Assembly (NCBI RefSeq): GCF_019097595.1
Contig: NC_080727.1
Coordinates: forward strand, 13,845,001-13,909,000
DNA from: Hemibagrus wyckioides
Taxonomy: Eukaryota; Chordata; Actinopteri; Siluriformes; Bagridae
Direction: 5' to 3'
DNA: 64,000 nt
Shown here: positions 1 through 11,490 of the stretch, piece after piece
How the letters are laid out: every line of letters begins with the position of its first letter
How positions within the stretch are numbered: the stretch's first letter is position 1
Position numbers and translations under genes: made by a program
Notes under the pieces: model-generated
The model's database searches: none
What the model saw: only the letters and a program-made list of their open reading frames with translations
What the model was told of the DNA's origin: nothing

Positions 1-2421
1 GAACCCCGCTTTGTTCAGTCGGCCTCTTCTTAGTTAAATTTATTGCCATTTAAACATGACAAAAAGGCCATAGAGGTGGTCATTACAATAATCCATCATG
101 TCTACAACTGCTGGCCTGCATGCTCCTAAATTCAATCTAAGAAGGGTCAACAGACCGATTTTTTTCTGCCTAAATCATGCTGCTTTTCCTTTAGTGTTAT
201 CAGTTACAAATCCTAGAAATCCTGTCAATAGAGGAAAGATGCAAAGCAAAGAGTATTAAACTGTACCTTTCCTTGTCACTCGGGTGAAAGCCTCAAGCAG
301 ACGTCCTTTAGCAAACAGACGTACTGTACTTTGAAAGATAAACGATAATTATAGTCAGATTTATCTTAAATCTTAAATGTATGATGTCAGCAACCAGGAA
401 AGATGATTATTATTATTATTATTATTATTATTATTGTTGTTGTTGTTGTTGTTGTCGTTGTCTGTTTTTGCATAAATGTGCATGTATTCCTCCAGACTAT
501 ATGTTGTGTAATACATTGAAATTCGCACTGAATGATCCCCTCATCTTTTTAGAACTGTAAGGAACCTGCAGATGGAGTAAATCAGCAGCTCTCACCCTCT
601 CGCCTCATTGATTATCCACCTAGTAAAGAGCCCAGAGCGCTCAATTCTGCCATCGATGTGGGCTGCGGAGGCGGAGGAGAATCTCAGACCCCCATGAACG
701 AGCTTTTTATTTTGTGTGTTTGTGCCGAAGGCGTATCGATTTCAGTGCGACTCGAGCAGTCGATCTCCAGCATAACCAGGCTGCATCAAATCCTGTTTTT
801 AACGCACACACATTCAAAATGACACAGTGCTCGAGTTCCACCTCAGTTTTCTGCAAAGTTGAATTGACTTTTTTGTGTGTGTTTTTTCTCTGGCTATTCA
901 TTAGGGCTTGGTGTGTGAGCTGAGGTGTGAGGTGTGGGAGGGAAAACAGATAAATGACAGCAGCTCAGTGATGAACTGGATTCTCTCACTAAAAAAGAGT
1001 TTGACAAATGAATTAACTTGTGGATTAAAACCATAATTAGAACAAACCAAGCCCTATTTGTGTATGTAAGTGCAGGAGTAGCTGGCCTACTGTAAAAAAA
1101 GAAAACTTTTCTGCTTTCTCACCTAAGCCAAAATCAAATTAAATTCTCCCAGGGTCACTAAAGGGGAAAGGACTCAGGATGGGAAAGACACATTTGGTAT
1201 TACTTTCACGTTTTGTTTTTTTTTTTTTTAAGGGGAGCTTCAAGTGAATTCACAAATTTCAGTCTTGTGTCTCAAAAGTAAACAAGAGACAGAGTATCTT
1301 AAATTCCTGTGTTAATACACTTCTTCAGTAATAAACATGACAGTAAATTTGTGTGGTACGTCATTGATTCAAATGATGAAATTTTTTATTTTATTTATTA
1401 TTATTTAAAATATTATTTTAGCTTTTCCTTTTAATATGCATCTTACATTTCATTGTGATTTCCTTTTATGGCTATAATCAAAATGTAACAAAAACTATTA
1501 TTTAAAACTCTTTATGCTTATATACTTTAATATTGTGTGTATATAATTGTATAAATAAGCTAATGCAATCAGCTGGGTGCTTATAAATTTCTGTCATTAA
1601 AACGGATATCAGCTCAGTACGTTTCATTATGTATGTTAGAGTTTTTGTGGAAAAATGTCCTTGCATGCTTGGATTTTCTTGTTATGTTCACGTATATTAT
1701 GTTAACTGCAAAAAAATCTTATATGTCTGACATGCTGAAGTATTAACCCAGCATCCGCGACATCATTTTATGAAGTTTTTATGTGTAAGACCAGGGCAGG
1801 AGGTGAAAATTAAGATGTCAGTGGTTGTGTTTAGCTCAGATGGAGATGTGTGATTTGGAGCAATGGTCAAACAGAGCTAAAGACGGAGGTCATTCCAGAG
1901 AGGGACACTTGTTGACAGACAGCTGTTTAAATATGGAACTGCTTCACCTCTAGTGCACTACTTTTACAATATGGTCTTGCTTGATTTGGGCTCTGTTTAA
2001 CTGTTTAACTGGGAAACTGTTTAACCATGCCATCCACACCTGTTAAATCATAATTACTGTTATCAGAGCTTTAACACAGCGCAATGTATAGAGGACTCTG
2101 TTAACCATTTTACTATATTAATTACTGTTACCAACCCAAAAGTTCATTATTTTAAGATAATATAGTTTCTTCAAGTCTTTTATTCCTCTTACACAGCAGC
2201 AATTTGTCAGTTGTTAGGAGAGCATACAAGTGTGTCATATTTCTGTATCCATTTAATAAAGCAGTGAGGTTTTTCCACTTTTATTGGGGGAAATGAGGAG
2301 AAGACTATTTGAGGCAGATAAAAGAGAAGTATTTTGTACAATATTATTTTTTTCCTATTTGTTAAGAAAAGATTATGCATGTGTGCACACTTAATTTGAC
2401 TTAATTTTACTGTTAGCATAG
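1..2421. other. Intergenic; one microsatellite and one possible CNE
   Basis: (TTA)n at 405-435 continues into (GTT)n to about 456. The only GC-richer, non-repetitive stretch is 560-810 (listed separately). The rest is AT-rich with no gene that I can support. Confidence 0.7.
570..810. promoter_or_regulatory. Candidate conserved non-coding island
   Basis: Non-repetitive and GC-richer than its surroundings. It has TTGATTAT, an ATCGAT palindrome at 653-658 and a GCGGAGGCGGAGG block. It lacks a credible reading frame. Being regulatory is an inference from composition and its place in the gene desert beside nkx6.1. Confidence 0.2.
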
Positions 2422-2970
2422 TACACCGATCAGGCATTATAACCATCTGCCTAATATTGTGTTTGTCCCCCCTTTTGCTGCCAAAACAGCCCTGACCCAT
2501 CATGCACTGTGTATTCTGAAACCTTTCTATTAGAACCAGCATTAACTTCTTCAGCAATTTGAGCAACAGTAGCTCCTCTGTTCAGATCGGACCACACGGG
2601 TCAGCCTTTGCTCCACACGTGCATCAGTGAGCCTTGGCTGTCCATGTCCCTGTCGCTGGTTCACCACTGTTCCTTTTTTGGGCCACTTTTGATAGATACT
2701 GACCACTGCATACCAGGAACACCCCACAAGAGCTGCAGATTTGGAGATGCTCTGATCCAGTCATCTAGCCATCACAATTTGGCCCTTGTCAAACTCGTTC
2801 AAATCCTTATGCTTGTCCATTTTTCCTGCTTCTAACACATCAACTCTGAGGACAAACTCTTTACTTACTGCCTAATATACCTCCCCCACTAACAGGTGCC
2901 ATGATGAGGAGATAATCAGCGTTATTCACTTCACCTGTCACTGCTCATAATGTTATGCCTGATCAGTGTA
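2422..2970 (-). mobile_element. Tc1/mariner deletion derivative (MITE), copy 1
   Basis: Inverted ends TACACCGATCAGGCAT (2422) and ATGCCTGATCAGTGTA (ending 2970) bound 549 bp. Minus-strand remnants of the transposase helix-turn-helix region remain (RRLDQS, SAVVSIYQKW-type sequence, degenerate). All of the catalytic domain is missing. It is the same family and has the same internal junction as the copies at 3913 and 46990. Confidence 0.85.
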
Positions 2971-3340
2971 TATGGACACTTGACCTTTATGTGAGTCTTT
3001 CTTTGCCTAGAAAGTCTTGCATGCTGTAGCATTAAGATTTCCCTTAAGTGGCCAAAACTGGTTCCAGCATTATAATGCTCCTCTGCACAATGCAATATTT
3101 ATAAAGACATGTTTTGCCAATGTTAGTGTGGAAGAACTCTTGTGGTGTGGACAGAGCCCTGACCTCAACCCCAGTGATTACTTTTCAGATGAACTGAAAC
3201 ACTATGAGACAAGTTTTCTCTGCCAAAATTAATGCCATGCTTCACTTGCTTACAGAAAAGGGGGATTCAGTCTGGAATGGTATGTTTAATACATATAGTT
3301 GTGATTGGTCAGGTGCCATACAGTGTACTGTTATTTGCAA
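2971..3340 (+). mobile_element. Fragmentary Tc1-like element abutting MITE copy 1
   Basis: Ends TATGGACACTTGACC and GGTCAGGTGCCATAC are imperfect inverted repeats. Inside, the plus strand reads FQHYNAPLHNA and later QSPDLNPSDYFSDELKHY. This is the second-D and third-acidic region of a Tc1 transposase in which the first key D is Y and the E is replaced. It is an old, inactive deletion derivative. The protein-like stretch runs about 3017-3232. A 3'-end fragment of the same family lies at 56170-56400. Confidence 0.7.
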
Positions 3341-3424
3341 GATTGTGAGAAAACATGACTGCAACCAGTGACACACCTGTAACACCTGGAATAATTGTAT
3401 AGCATCTTGATTCAGATTTCAAAC

Positions 3425-3683
3425 AACTCACACAAAAAAAAAAAAAAAAAGCTTCAGTTTTATCAACAACCTCTCTTTCTTGCTCTTTAAGGTTGTTGTT
3501 CTTTTCTCTGCTCCCTGTTTGGGGTCGCCACAGTGGATCATTTGGGCTGCATGTTTTGATTTGGCACAGGTTTTACGCTGGATGATCTTCCTGATTGAAC
3601 CCGGGCCACAGCAATGAGAACACTGGATCCTGCCGCTGGACCACCACAAGGCTCTCTTTCTCTTTATGCGGTTTGTCACGTTA
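3425..3683. repeat. Unclassified dispersed repeat (SINE-like)
   Basis: The stretch around 3510-3630 (GGGGTCGCCACAGTGGATCA, then GATTTGGCACAGGTTTTACG and GGATGATCTTCCTGA) resembles a short repeat seen in many fish genomes. It is preceded by an A17 run at 3434-3450, which could be a reversed poly(A) tail. I recognise it only by general resemblance and cannot assign a class. Confidence 0.45.
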
Positions 3684-3896
3684 CCAGGAAACTACAAAAT
3701 GTAATCTCTTGAAGACTTTCCCGTGTCAGAAACCTCTGACAGTTATAAATTTCTGACACTGGAGACTCCTTCCATAAATGTTAAATAAACATTTTTAACA
3801 GAAAACTTCACCATATGAACAGTTATACACTATTTTTTATATTTGTATGTGGTGTCTTCCCCCAAACAAATCCCTGTAAATTAGCTGATATAAACG
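3684..3896. repeat. Dispersed repeat family R1, copy 1
   Basis: It contains GAAGACTTTCCCGTGTCAGA, CACTGGAGACTCCTTCCAT, AAATGTTAAATAAACAT and TAACAGAAAACTTCACCAT in order. The same ordered blocks recur near 12385, 22241 and 26721. No coding capacity or terminal repeats are visible. Confidence 0.6.
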
Positions 3897-3912
3897 GAAA
3901 TGGGTTTCCAAA

Positions 3913-4417
3913 GGCATAACATTATGACCACCTGCCTAATATTGTGTTGATTCCCCTTTTGTTGCCAAAACAGCCCTGACCCACCATGCACTGTGTATTC
4001 TGACACCTTTCTATCAGAACCAGCATTCTTTTTTGCAATTTGAGCAACAGTAGCTCGTCTGTTGAATCGGATCACACAGGCCAGCCTTCGCTCTCCATGT
4101 GCATCAATGAGCCTTGGCCACCCATGACCCTGTCGCCGGTTCACCGCTGTTCCTTCCTTTGACCACTTTTGATAGATACTGACCACTGCAGACCGGGAAC
4201 ACCCCACAAGAGCTGCAGTTTTGGAGATGCTCTGATCCAGTCGTCTAGCCATCACAATTTTGCTGTTAGTCAAACTCACTCAAATCCTTACGCTTGCCCA
4301 TTTTTTGAGGACAAAATGTTCACTTGCTGCCTAATATATCCCACCCACTAACAGGTGCCATGATGAGGAGATCATCAGTGTTATTCACTTCACCTCTCAG
4401 TGCTCATAATGTTATGC
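3913..4417 (-). mobile_element. Tc1/mariner deletion derivative (MITE), copy 2
   Basis: Inverted ends GGCATAACATTATG and CATAATGTTATGC are present, but the outermost bases found in copy 1 are missing on both sides. The minus strand encodes the transposase N-terminus ([20 protein letters not shown], then [14 protein letters not shown]). After EYTVHGG it jumps to GLFWQQKG and the left terminal repeat. So the helix-turn-helix survives but the DDE domain is deleted. Confidence 0.88.
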
Positions 4418-7400
4418 TATAAATAAAAATGTGTAAACAGGTAATAAAATGTTATGTGCGAACCAGTCTCTGGAATTCACCTTTAATACTGCAGCATATT
4501 TGTCTTTAGACAATTTGTCACACTATTGAATCTGCAACCTTGGAACAGATATCAGAAACAGGCATCATCTTGTGAGAAGCAACACGTTTGTGTGGAGCTT
4601 AAGAGGCTGCTGGTCGATGTGTCCTGTGTGCGAAGTTACGAGTCTCAATCGCTCTTATCTCCACCCTGTTCCTGCACCAGTGATTGAGTAGAACCTTCTC
4701 AGGAGGTCTTCTCTCACACTCATTCCTTCTATTTCATACACACACTCACACACACACACACACACACACATGACCAGGGTAAATATTTGAATGTTCACAG
4801 TATTTTTTAATGGAAGCACACAGCATTACAAAAATTGAATTCTGCAATATCCTGAAAACATTTTAAATTCAATGAAAACATTATAGATATGTTCACACTA
4901 ATGTACTTATAACATTTTTTGCATTTATAAACAGAAGATTTGACCAAATTCTATGTGTGTAGCTTAGCAAGTATTACTACTAATCATTCAGTGAACTGTG
5001 TAATTCATTTTTTTTTAATATAAACACAATAAAACTTCCAATAGGTAGCAAAATCCAGAAGAAGTATCTACAGTACTGTAAAACAAAGCAAAACAAAAAG
5101 GCAGCATTACGGTGATGTGAGTTACTGATTAATTCAATTAGACTTTTGTAGATTAATTTGCAAAAATAAAATAGCTCTTTGTCAGGAGACTCAATGAATC
5201 TACTGTGTGAAAGACAGAGAGCCTGCGATTCAGGCAAACAGTCTATAAGAACATGGAAATGAAGTAGCCTGTGCCAACACACTAGCACTTTCTCTTTATC
5301 ATGAATAAATATTAGCAGTTCTCACCATCCAACTTCTCACAAAAGTCCTGGCCAGTGTTGCATTCCTGCTTCCTGTTGCTACACCCAGTGTCTTTAAGCA
5401 ATAAAAGCCCTGCAGCAGGGAGAGAAGCGTTTTTTATCAAAGGACAGGTTAGGTGGTAAACACAAAGTCATTAACCTCTGACCTTGATGAATTGGAGGCC
5501 CCAGAAAATGCTGCCTCGTCATCTGATTGTTTGGGAAAGGAATTCCCAAGAGTCTTGGAGGTGTCAGAAAAAAATGGTGTCATTTAATAGATTTCAGCAC
5601 CACAACGACATTGACAGTTGTTAACCTACACAGATCTCCATTAGTTATAATATACTGCGCAGAGCCAATGTGGTATTTGAATACAAACTCTTTAATTTTT
5701 TAAAGTAGACATTAAATGATTTGATGGGATGATGTGATGATTCCATCCGTTGACGTATTTCTTCTGTTTAAACATGTAAAGTGCATGGATTGTTAAATAT
5801 TGTGCCGCTTGTATAGTCTCTAGTTGCGTCCCAAATGATATACTATACATTATGCACTTAAACTGTGCACTCTGCACTCTACCGTCTAGTGAATGTAGTG
5901 GTGTCTATAAGGGAAAGGTACAAAAACACCAGTTTTTTTTTCAGGCACTTTAAATGTAATTCATGAAATCATGAAATGCATGACCAGAATATTGTGGGGT
6001 TTTTAAGAGACGGAAAATGTCCTGCATGTTGGGGACAAAAGCAGCAGACAGGAGCGACACACTATAGTAGAACATGAAGAGACAATAAGCAGCGTGTCTC
6101 TGTGATTGGCGTTTAGACGTGACCCAAACAGCCAGACATTTCAGGAGCTGATTTGAAGCGGCGTCTCTGGTGCCACAGCAATGTCTCCTTCACGCTCGGC
6201 TCTAAATGGTTTCACAGTCGGAGGGAGTGTGTGGTTTTGTGTGTGTGTGTGTGTGTGTGTGGGAATAAACTTCACTCTCCAATCCCCTGGCCCATTTAAA
6301 GAGCAGATAAAAAGGTGCACCGACAGGCAATGACATGTTACTCCTCCTTCTTTCGTCTGATAAACAAAACGGCAAATATCCAGTGCATTTTTCGACACCC
6401 ACTTTTCGCCTGCCACTCCACATAAAGAGAAGCGTGTGGATTTTCACACGTCCTGAATTTGCTGAGTGATGGATGCAGTTTTGCCAATTCTTTTCAGATT
6501 AAAATATGCTAATGCATGCTAGGGAAGTCATTAGAAGTGGCCGAATGACATCAGAGAGTAATTTGAATATTCATTAAATAGTCGTGATAATTTGCATATC
6601 AAAACATGGCACAATTTTAGAACAATTCTCTTCAGAATGCAGACAAAACAAAGCAATGGGAGTAAGAAGGTAATAGTCCCAAAGAAAAGAGTTATGGATG
6701 AAGAAAACTTGCATTTATTACTGTAGATATTGACAAATAATTTAAAACAAATAACATTAAATAAAGGTTGAGAAACCAAAGGTAATCAATGATTGGTTGA
6801 CGAAAACAGTGATCAGGGATTGGTCATTGCGAATAAAAACTGACATTAAAGTCACTAATTACCCAACACTGGGAGGAGTTGCTGAGTCAACAAGGGGAGT
6901 GAATTAAGTTAACACTGATTAGCCAAATGTCAGTGTTACCATATGACATCATATTTAGTCAAAGAGATGGTCAAGTGATCAGGTCTGTTAACTTAATCTC
7001 CTTCGCTGTTCTCTGCAAAATCAGGACCTTCTCACACAGCAGCCTTTAATGAGCCTTTATTCATCACACACACACACACACACACAGGATTCATTGCAGT
7101 CAACTGATGAAATTTCTTATTGCATTAAAGGAACAGTAATCATTATAGAACATGATTAAATATGTCTCCATCTATTGACTCAAGCCTGTTTATGCATTTC
7201 TGCATTTGTTTAGTCAATAGTGTGATGTAAATGATGTAATTAATTATAGATGTTGGTGTCGGCTCATTGATAAGAGAAACGCCTCCAGTGTGACAGATGT
7301 TAAAGGAGGGATCAGAGTTGTTCGGGGAATTCAGCTGTGCCCAGATCTATTTCTTCATTTACATCACTCACTCGTTCCTCTTCTCTGTTTTTTAACTGCT

Positions 7401-7823
7401 TGCCATCAGGACTGATAGACTTGTGTCAGTGCACTCGTCTCCTCAGTCAGAGAAACAGTGACAATGGACAGATATGAGAGAGGAGTGGGCAGGCATCGCA
7501 GGGGACACAGCTCTCAGCCACATAAAAATGAATGTGTTTCAGATGAAGCTCAGAGAGATCAGACAACTCTTTCAATACTTCCTCCTCAGCTCACCTGTTA
7601 TACAGCCATCAGGAAAAGACTGATACAAATAAATCGACTTTATTTACTACTAAATCTAATTTTTATTATATTTATATTATACTTAATTTAAATTTTTATT
7701 TAATAGTTTGTGAAGAAGTGAAAGGGTGTTTTCAGTTTTTTTAAAAAGCTCCCAAAATATAGAAAATATAAAAAATATAAGGAACATTCAGTAGGAATAG
7801 TGCAAAAGAATAAAGAAAGGAAG

Positions 7824-7860
<37 letters not shown>

Positions 7861-8130
7861 AAGTGCACAAATCTCAGGTGCACAGTACCACAAAATGTTA
7901 GATAAAGCGATGCTGCTGATTGGTCAGCTACTGTAATATTATTATGACATCATCAACTGGTGATTGGCCTTTAAAATTTCCACATTTGGTCAGTGTGTTT
8001 TACACTTAAATGTGAACTTTAAACAGTTTATTAAGTGTACAGTATAAGTACTTAAAGGTGGTTCATAATTTAAGATTTTTATATGTCTATATAGTATAGA
8101 TGGAATAAAAACAGAAGGAATCAGAAAACA
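4418..8130. other. Intergenic with dinucleotide microsatellites
   Basis: (CA)n at 4738-4770, (GT)n at 6239-6261, (CA)n at 7064-7087 and (GA)n at 7826-7858. Open frames here are short and lack family resemblance. No gene or complete transposon is recognised. Confidence 0.7.
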
Positions 8131-8248
8131 AAGTGGTCAGAGTCACTGCTCAGCTCCAGAACACACATATTAAAAGCGGAGTACAATTAGGACTGATCAA
8201 TGAGCTGAACTCATCCTGCGCTCGCTGTCCTGCCTGGAGGATTAAATG

Positions 8249-8428
8249 CTATTGGAAAATTGAGTTTGTCCACATGCCGAACATCACGTGTCCGTCCTCA
8301 TCCTCCAACTTCTCCATGACCAGCTCCTTCTCTAAAAGGTCGGCATGTGGTCTCGCTGGGAGGTCAAAGGTTACGCAGAGTGCCTCGTCAAGCTCAAGGG
8401 AAGTAATTTCCATTTTAATGTCACACTC
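8249..8428 (-). other. Coding-like open segment, possible exon or exon remnant
   Basis: The minus strand is open from 8428 to TAG at 8249, with ATG at 8413 (54 residues). The translation is acidic and leucine-rich, including SLELDEALCVTFDLPARPH and LLEKELVMEKLEDEDG, which looks more protein-like than its neighbours. A candidate acceptor (TTCTCTGACAGATTAG) immediately precedes it. I do not recognise a family, and the nearest GT (GTGATG) is a weak donor. It could be a diverged exon, a pseudogene piece or chance. Confidence 0.25.
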
Positions 8429-8478
8429 CTAATCTGTCAGAGAAGCAATGTACACGACACGAAGGCATTAAGCGAGCT

Positions 8479-8703
8479 TCATCTATCACCCAGCCTGTGT
8501 GCTTTCACTGCTCTAATAGTCACCACGGCTCTCCGTATCTCACTGTCCATCACCTCGAGTGCTGGTACAGCTAGAGCTGGAGGACTGTAGCTCTCACTGA
8601 CTGTGTGACGCATCTTCTCATCTTCATCCTTATCCTCACCCTTATCCTCATCCTCATCTCCCATGCTTGTCTCCACTGGGGGAATGAGAGAAAAAGTGAA
8701 CAC
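8479..8703 (-). other. Acidic open segment over a GATGAG-type simple repeat
   Basis: A minus-strand open frame of 74 residues contains MGDEDEDKGEDKDEDEKM, encoded by an imperfect (GATGAG/GATAAG) hexamer run at about 8612-8662. It then has a non-repetitive tail. It lies just upstream (minus sense) of the segment at 8249-8428 but in a different frame. Low evidence for a real gene. Confidence 0.15.
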
Positions 8704-8984
8704 CGTCCACTTAGCTATGTGTCAATAATCTGCTCGTTGGGGATTCCGCTAATAGATCCACATCCTACTGAGATGCCCCTCCCTGTCCCTCATCATTATT
8801 ATCATCCAAACAGGAATGAGGAATTTGAAAAATACACACACATTTCAATCAATTTAAATTTTTTTGAATTTGCAATTCACATCGCCATTCTCAATAATTT
8901 CTATACCTGTATACTATATTGTCACAAACTCATTATGAGCTTATGAACAACTTGTGAATGTGAGCATCAAAGTAATTATATATA

Positions 8985-10231
8985 TACACTATATTGCCAA
9001 AAGTATTCGCTCACCCATCCAAATAATCAGAATCAGGTGTTCCAATCACTTCCATGGCCACAGGTGTATAAAATCAAGCACCTAGGCATGCAGACTGTTT
9101 TTACAAACATTTGTGAAAGAATGGGTCGCTCTCAGGAGCTCAGTGAATTCCAGCGTGGAACTGTGATAGGATGCCACCTGTGCAACAAATCCAGTCGTGA
9201 AATTTCCTCGCTCCTAAATATTCCACAGTCAACTGTCAGCTGTATTATAAGAACGTGGAAGTGTTTGGGAACGACAGCAACTCAGCCACGAAGTGGTAGG
9301 CCACGTAAACTGACGGAGCGGGGTCAGCGGATGCTGAGGCGCATAGTGCGAAGAGGTCGCCAACTTTCTGCAGAGTCAATCGCTACAGACCTCCAAACTT
9401 CATGTGGCCTTCAGATTAGCTCAAGAACAGTGCGCAGAGAGCTTCATAGAATGGGTTTCCATGGCTGAGCAGCTGCATCCAAGCCATACATCACCAAGTG
9501 CAATGCAAAGCGTCGGATGCAGTGGTGTAAAACACGCCGCCACTGGACTCTAGAGCAGTGGAGACGCGTTCTCTGGAGTGACGAATCGCGCTTCTCCATC
9601 TGGCAATCTGATGGACAAGTCTGGGTTTGGCGGTTGCCAGGAGAACGGTACTTGTCTGACTGCATTGTGCCAAGTGTAAAGTTTGGTGGAAGGAGGATTA
9701 TGGTGTGGGGTTGTTTTTCAGGAGCTGGGCTTGGCCCCTTAGTTCCAGTGAAAGGAACTCTGAATGCTTCAGCATACCAAGACATTTTGGACAATTCCAT
9801 GCTCCCAACTTTGTGGGAACAGTTTGGAGCTGGCCCCTTCCTCTTCCAACATGACTGTGCACCAGTGCACAAAGCAAGGTCCATAAAGACATGGATGACA
9901 GAGTCTGGTGTGGATGAACTTGACTGGCCTGCACAGAGTCCTGACCTCAACCCGATAGAACACCTTTGGGATGAATTAGAGCGGAGACTGAGAGCCAGGC
10001 CTTCTCGTCCAACATCAGTGTGTGACCTCACAAATGCGCTTCTGGAAGAATGGTCAAAAATTCCCATAAACACACTCCTAAACCTTGTGGACAGCCTTCC
10101 CAGAAGAGTTGAAGCTGTTATAGCTGCAAAGGGTGGACCGACGTCATATTGAACCCTATGGATTAGGAATGGGATGTCACTTAAGTTCATATGCGAGTCA
10201 AGGCAGGTGAGCAAATACTTTTGGCAATATA

Positions 10232-10236
<5 letters not shown>
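8985..10236 (+). mobile_element. Near-complete Tc1-like DNA transposon (DD34E)
   Basis: The 1252-bp element is bounded by 31-bp terminal inverted repeats (8985-9015 and 10206-10236; both begin TACACTATATTGCC) with a single mismatch, CGCTCACC versus TGCTCACC. The right end runs straight into a (TA)n array, consistent with TA-targeted insertion. It contains one transposase frame on the plus strand. The family is widespread in teleosts. The element looks young, because the frame is open apart from one nonsense codon. Confidence 0.95.
9121..10152 (+). pseudogene. Tc1 transposase, broken by one TGA
   Basis: From ATG 9121 (MGRSQELSEFQRG) to the TGA after KGGPTSY at 10150-10152 a single frame of 343 codons is open except for TGA at 9466-9468 (residue 116). 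The N-terminal part (about 1-115) holds the paired-like helix-turn-helix regions, with a GRPRK-type AT-hook linker. The C-terminal part has the DDE triad D154 (WSDESRF), D245 (FQHDCAP) and E280 (LNPIEHLWD). There are 34 residues between the last two, so DD34E. The stop sits in the linker before the catalytic domain. A C-to-T change in CGA would create it, suggesting CpG decay. No functional product is expected unless the stop is read through. Confidence 0.93.
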
Positions 10237-10288
<52 letters not shown>

Positions 10289-10499
10289 AGCTTTTATGAG
10301 TTCTATATTTTAAGGAATGTACAGTATGTAAAGTACAGTCTAACAGTATATACTTATATACTAAGAAAAAAAATTCTAAAAAATCTATATCTAAAAAAAA
10401 TGAAAATATTTAAGGGTTACTGAAGAGTTCTCAAAAGTGGAAAGGAAACTGGGGTTCTGTGAAAAGAAAGTTCTCTGCTATAGGGTCCATTTTATAGGG

Positions 10500-10643
10500 T
10501 CCAATTAGTGCCTATTATGAACTCAGAAACTCATGGGCCCTTGGTTGCTGTTGTAGAAAAGACATTATTTAGTTACACAGGGTTTCTTCGTCATATCATC
10601 ACAGGCAGTTTTCCTTGCCACCGTCACCTCAGGCTTGTTCATT

Positions 10644-10721
<78 letters not shown>

Positions 10722-10810
10722 TCTCCTTTCTCTGTTTCTCACCTATTGTAAAGCTGCTTTGAGACAATGTCCAATGTAAAAGGTGCTATACAAATAAATT
10801 TAATTTAATT
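10500..10810 (+). repeat. Fish interspersed repeat split by a (TA)n array
   Basis: AGGGTTTCTTCGTCATATCA, TTTTCCTTGCCACCGTCACC and CTTGTTCATTAGGGATA precede a roughly 70-bp (TA)n run at 10649-10719. After it come GTAAAGCTGCTTTGAGACAA and GGTGCTATACAAATAAA. The same two halves occur together without the long TA run at 60490-60700. I cannot give the class; it has a retroelement-tail appearance. Confidence 0.6.
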
Positions 10811-11269
10811 TGGGGGTGAAAGGTTTTTTTTTTTTGTTGTTTGTTTGTTTTTTAATAAATTTAATTTCAGTTACTAGGAAACACTTTTGTAGGGTTTTGC
10901 ATAAAAACTTTAACAGTTCCCCAATAGGATTATATAACCAGAACAAATAAAAGATCTAGCTGGAATTAGTTATTAAAACTCCATTGAAGAATCCAATCCA
11001 CAGCATCATTTCTGTCCACATCATTATTATATGTTATTATTACGTTATTATGTTATTATGTTCTGCACTGAGTATGGTGGAGAACCACAGCGAGCATCTG
11101 GTTCTCGGTCAGGCTGTGCCTCTGTACACATCGTGTTCGGGTGACTGCTCGCTCAGCCCCGCTGCGCACCATCATTTTTCCTGTCAGAATTGCAGGGGGA
11201 GGAATTTGCAGAGGAACCCCACCGTGCAATGTTTATATTTCATAAACAAAATGATGTTTTCACCGTAGG

Positions 11270-11490
11270 GCTGAGACGGGCGGTTCCACTCACTGAATTC
11301 CCCCCAAATGCTTGACGCAGATTATTAATGCGCTCCAGTAACTGTTAATTTCACTTTGGAGGAATGATTTATGGGCAGGCAAAGAAGAGAGGCATAATCT
11401 AATTGAGATCAGAATAGCTGTTTCTCGCATATTCACAGGCACACCATCCAGATGGGGCACAATGATTAATGCCTAATGAGCAAATAATCC
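11270..11490. promoter_or_regulatory. Candidate conserved non-coding island
   Basis: A non-repetitive stretch with several homeodomain-type cores (ATTATTAATGCG, TCTAATTGAG, ATGATTAATGCCTAATGAG) and a balanced base composition unlike the flanking AT-rich DNA. Proposed as an nkx6.1-linked regulatory element only by inference. Confidence 0.25.

Noticed and set aside
2207..2566. 119-residue minus-strand open frame
   Set aside because: It overlaps the edge of MITE copy 1 in a frame other than the transposase remnant and continues into unrelated AT-rich DNA.
9444..10214. 256-residue open frame on the minus strand
   Set aside because: It lies wholly antisense to the Tc1 transposase and shows no family resemblance; it is a shadow of the real frame.
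8986..10236. CRISPR-like or bacterial mobile system
   Set aside because: All arrays here are microsatellites or minisatellites without spacers, and the gene structures are vertebrate.
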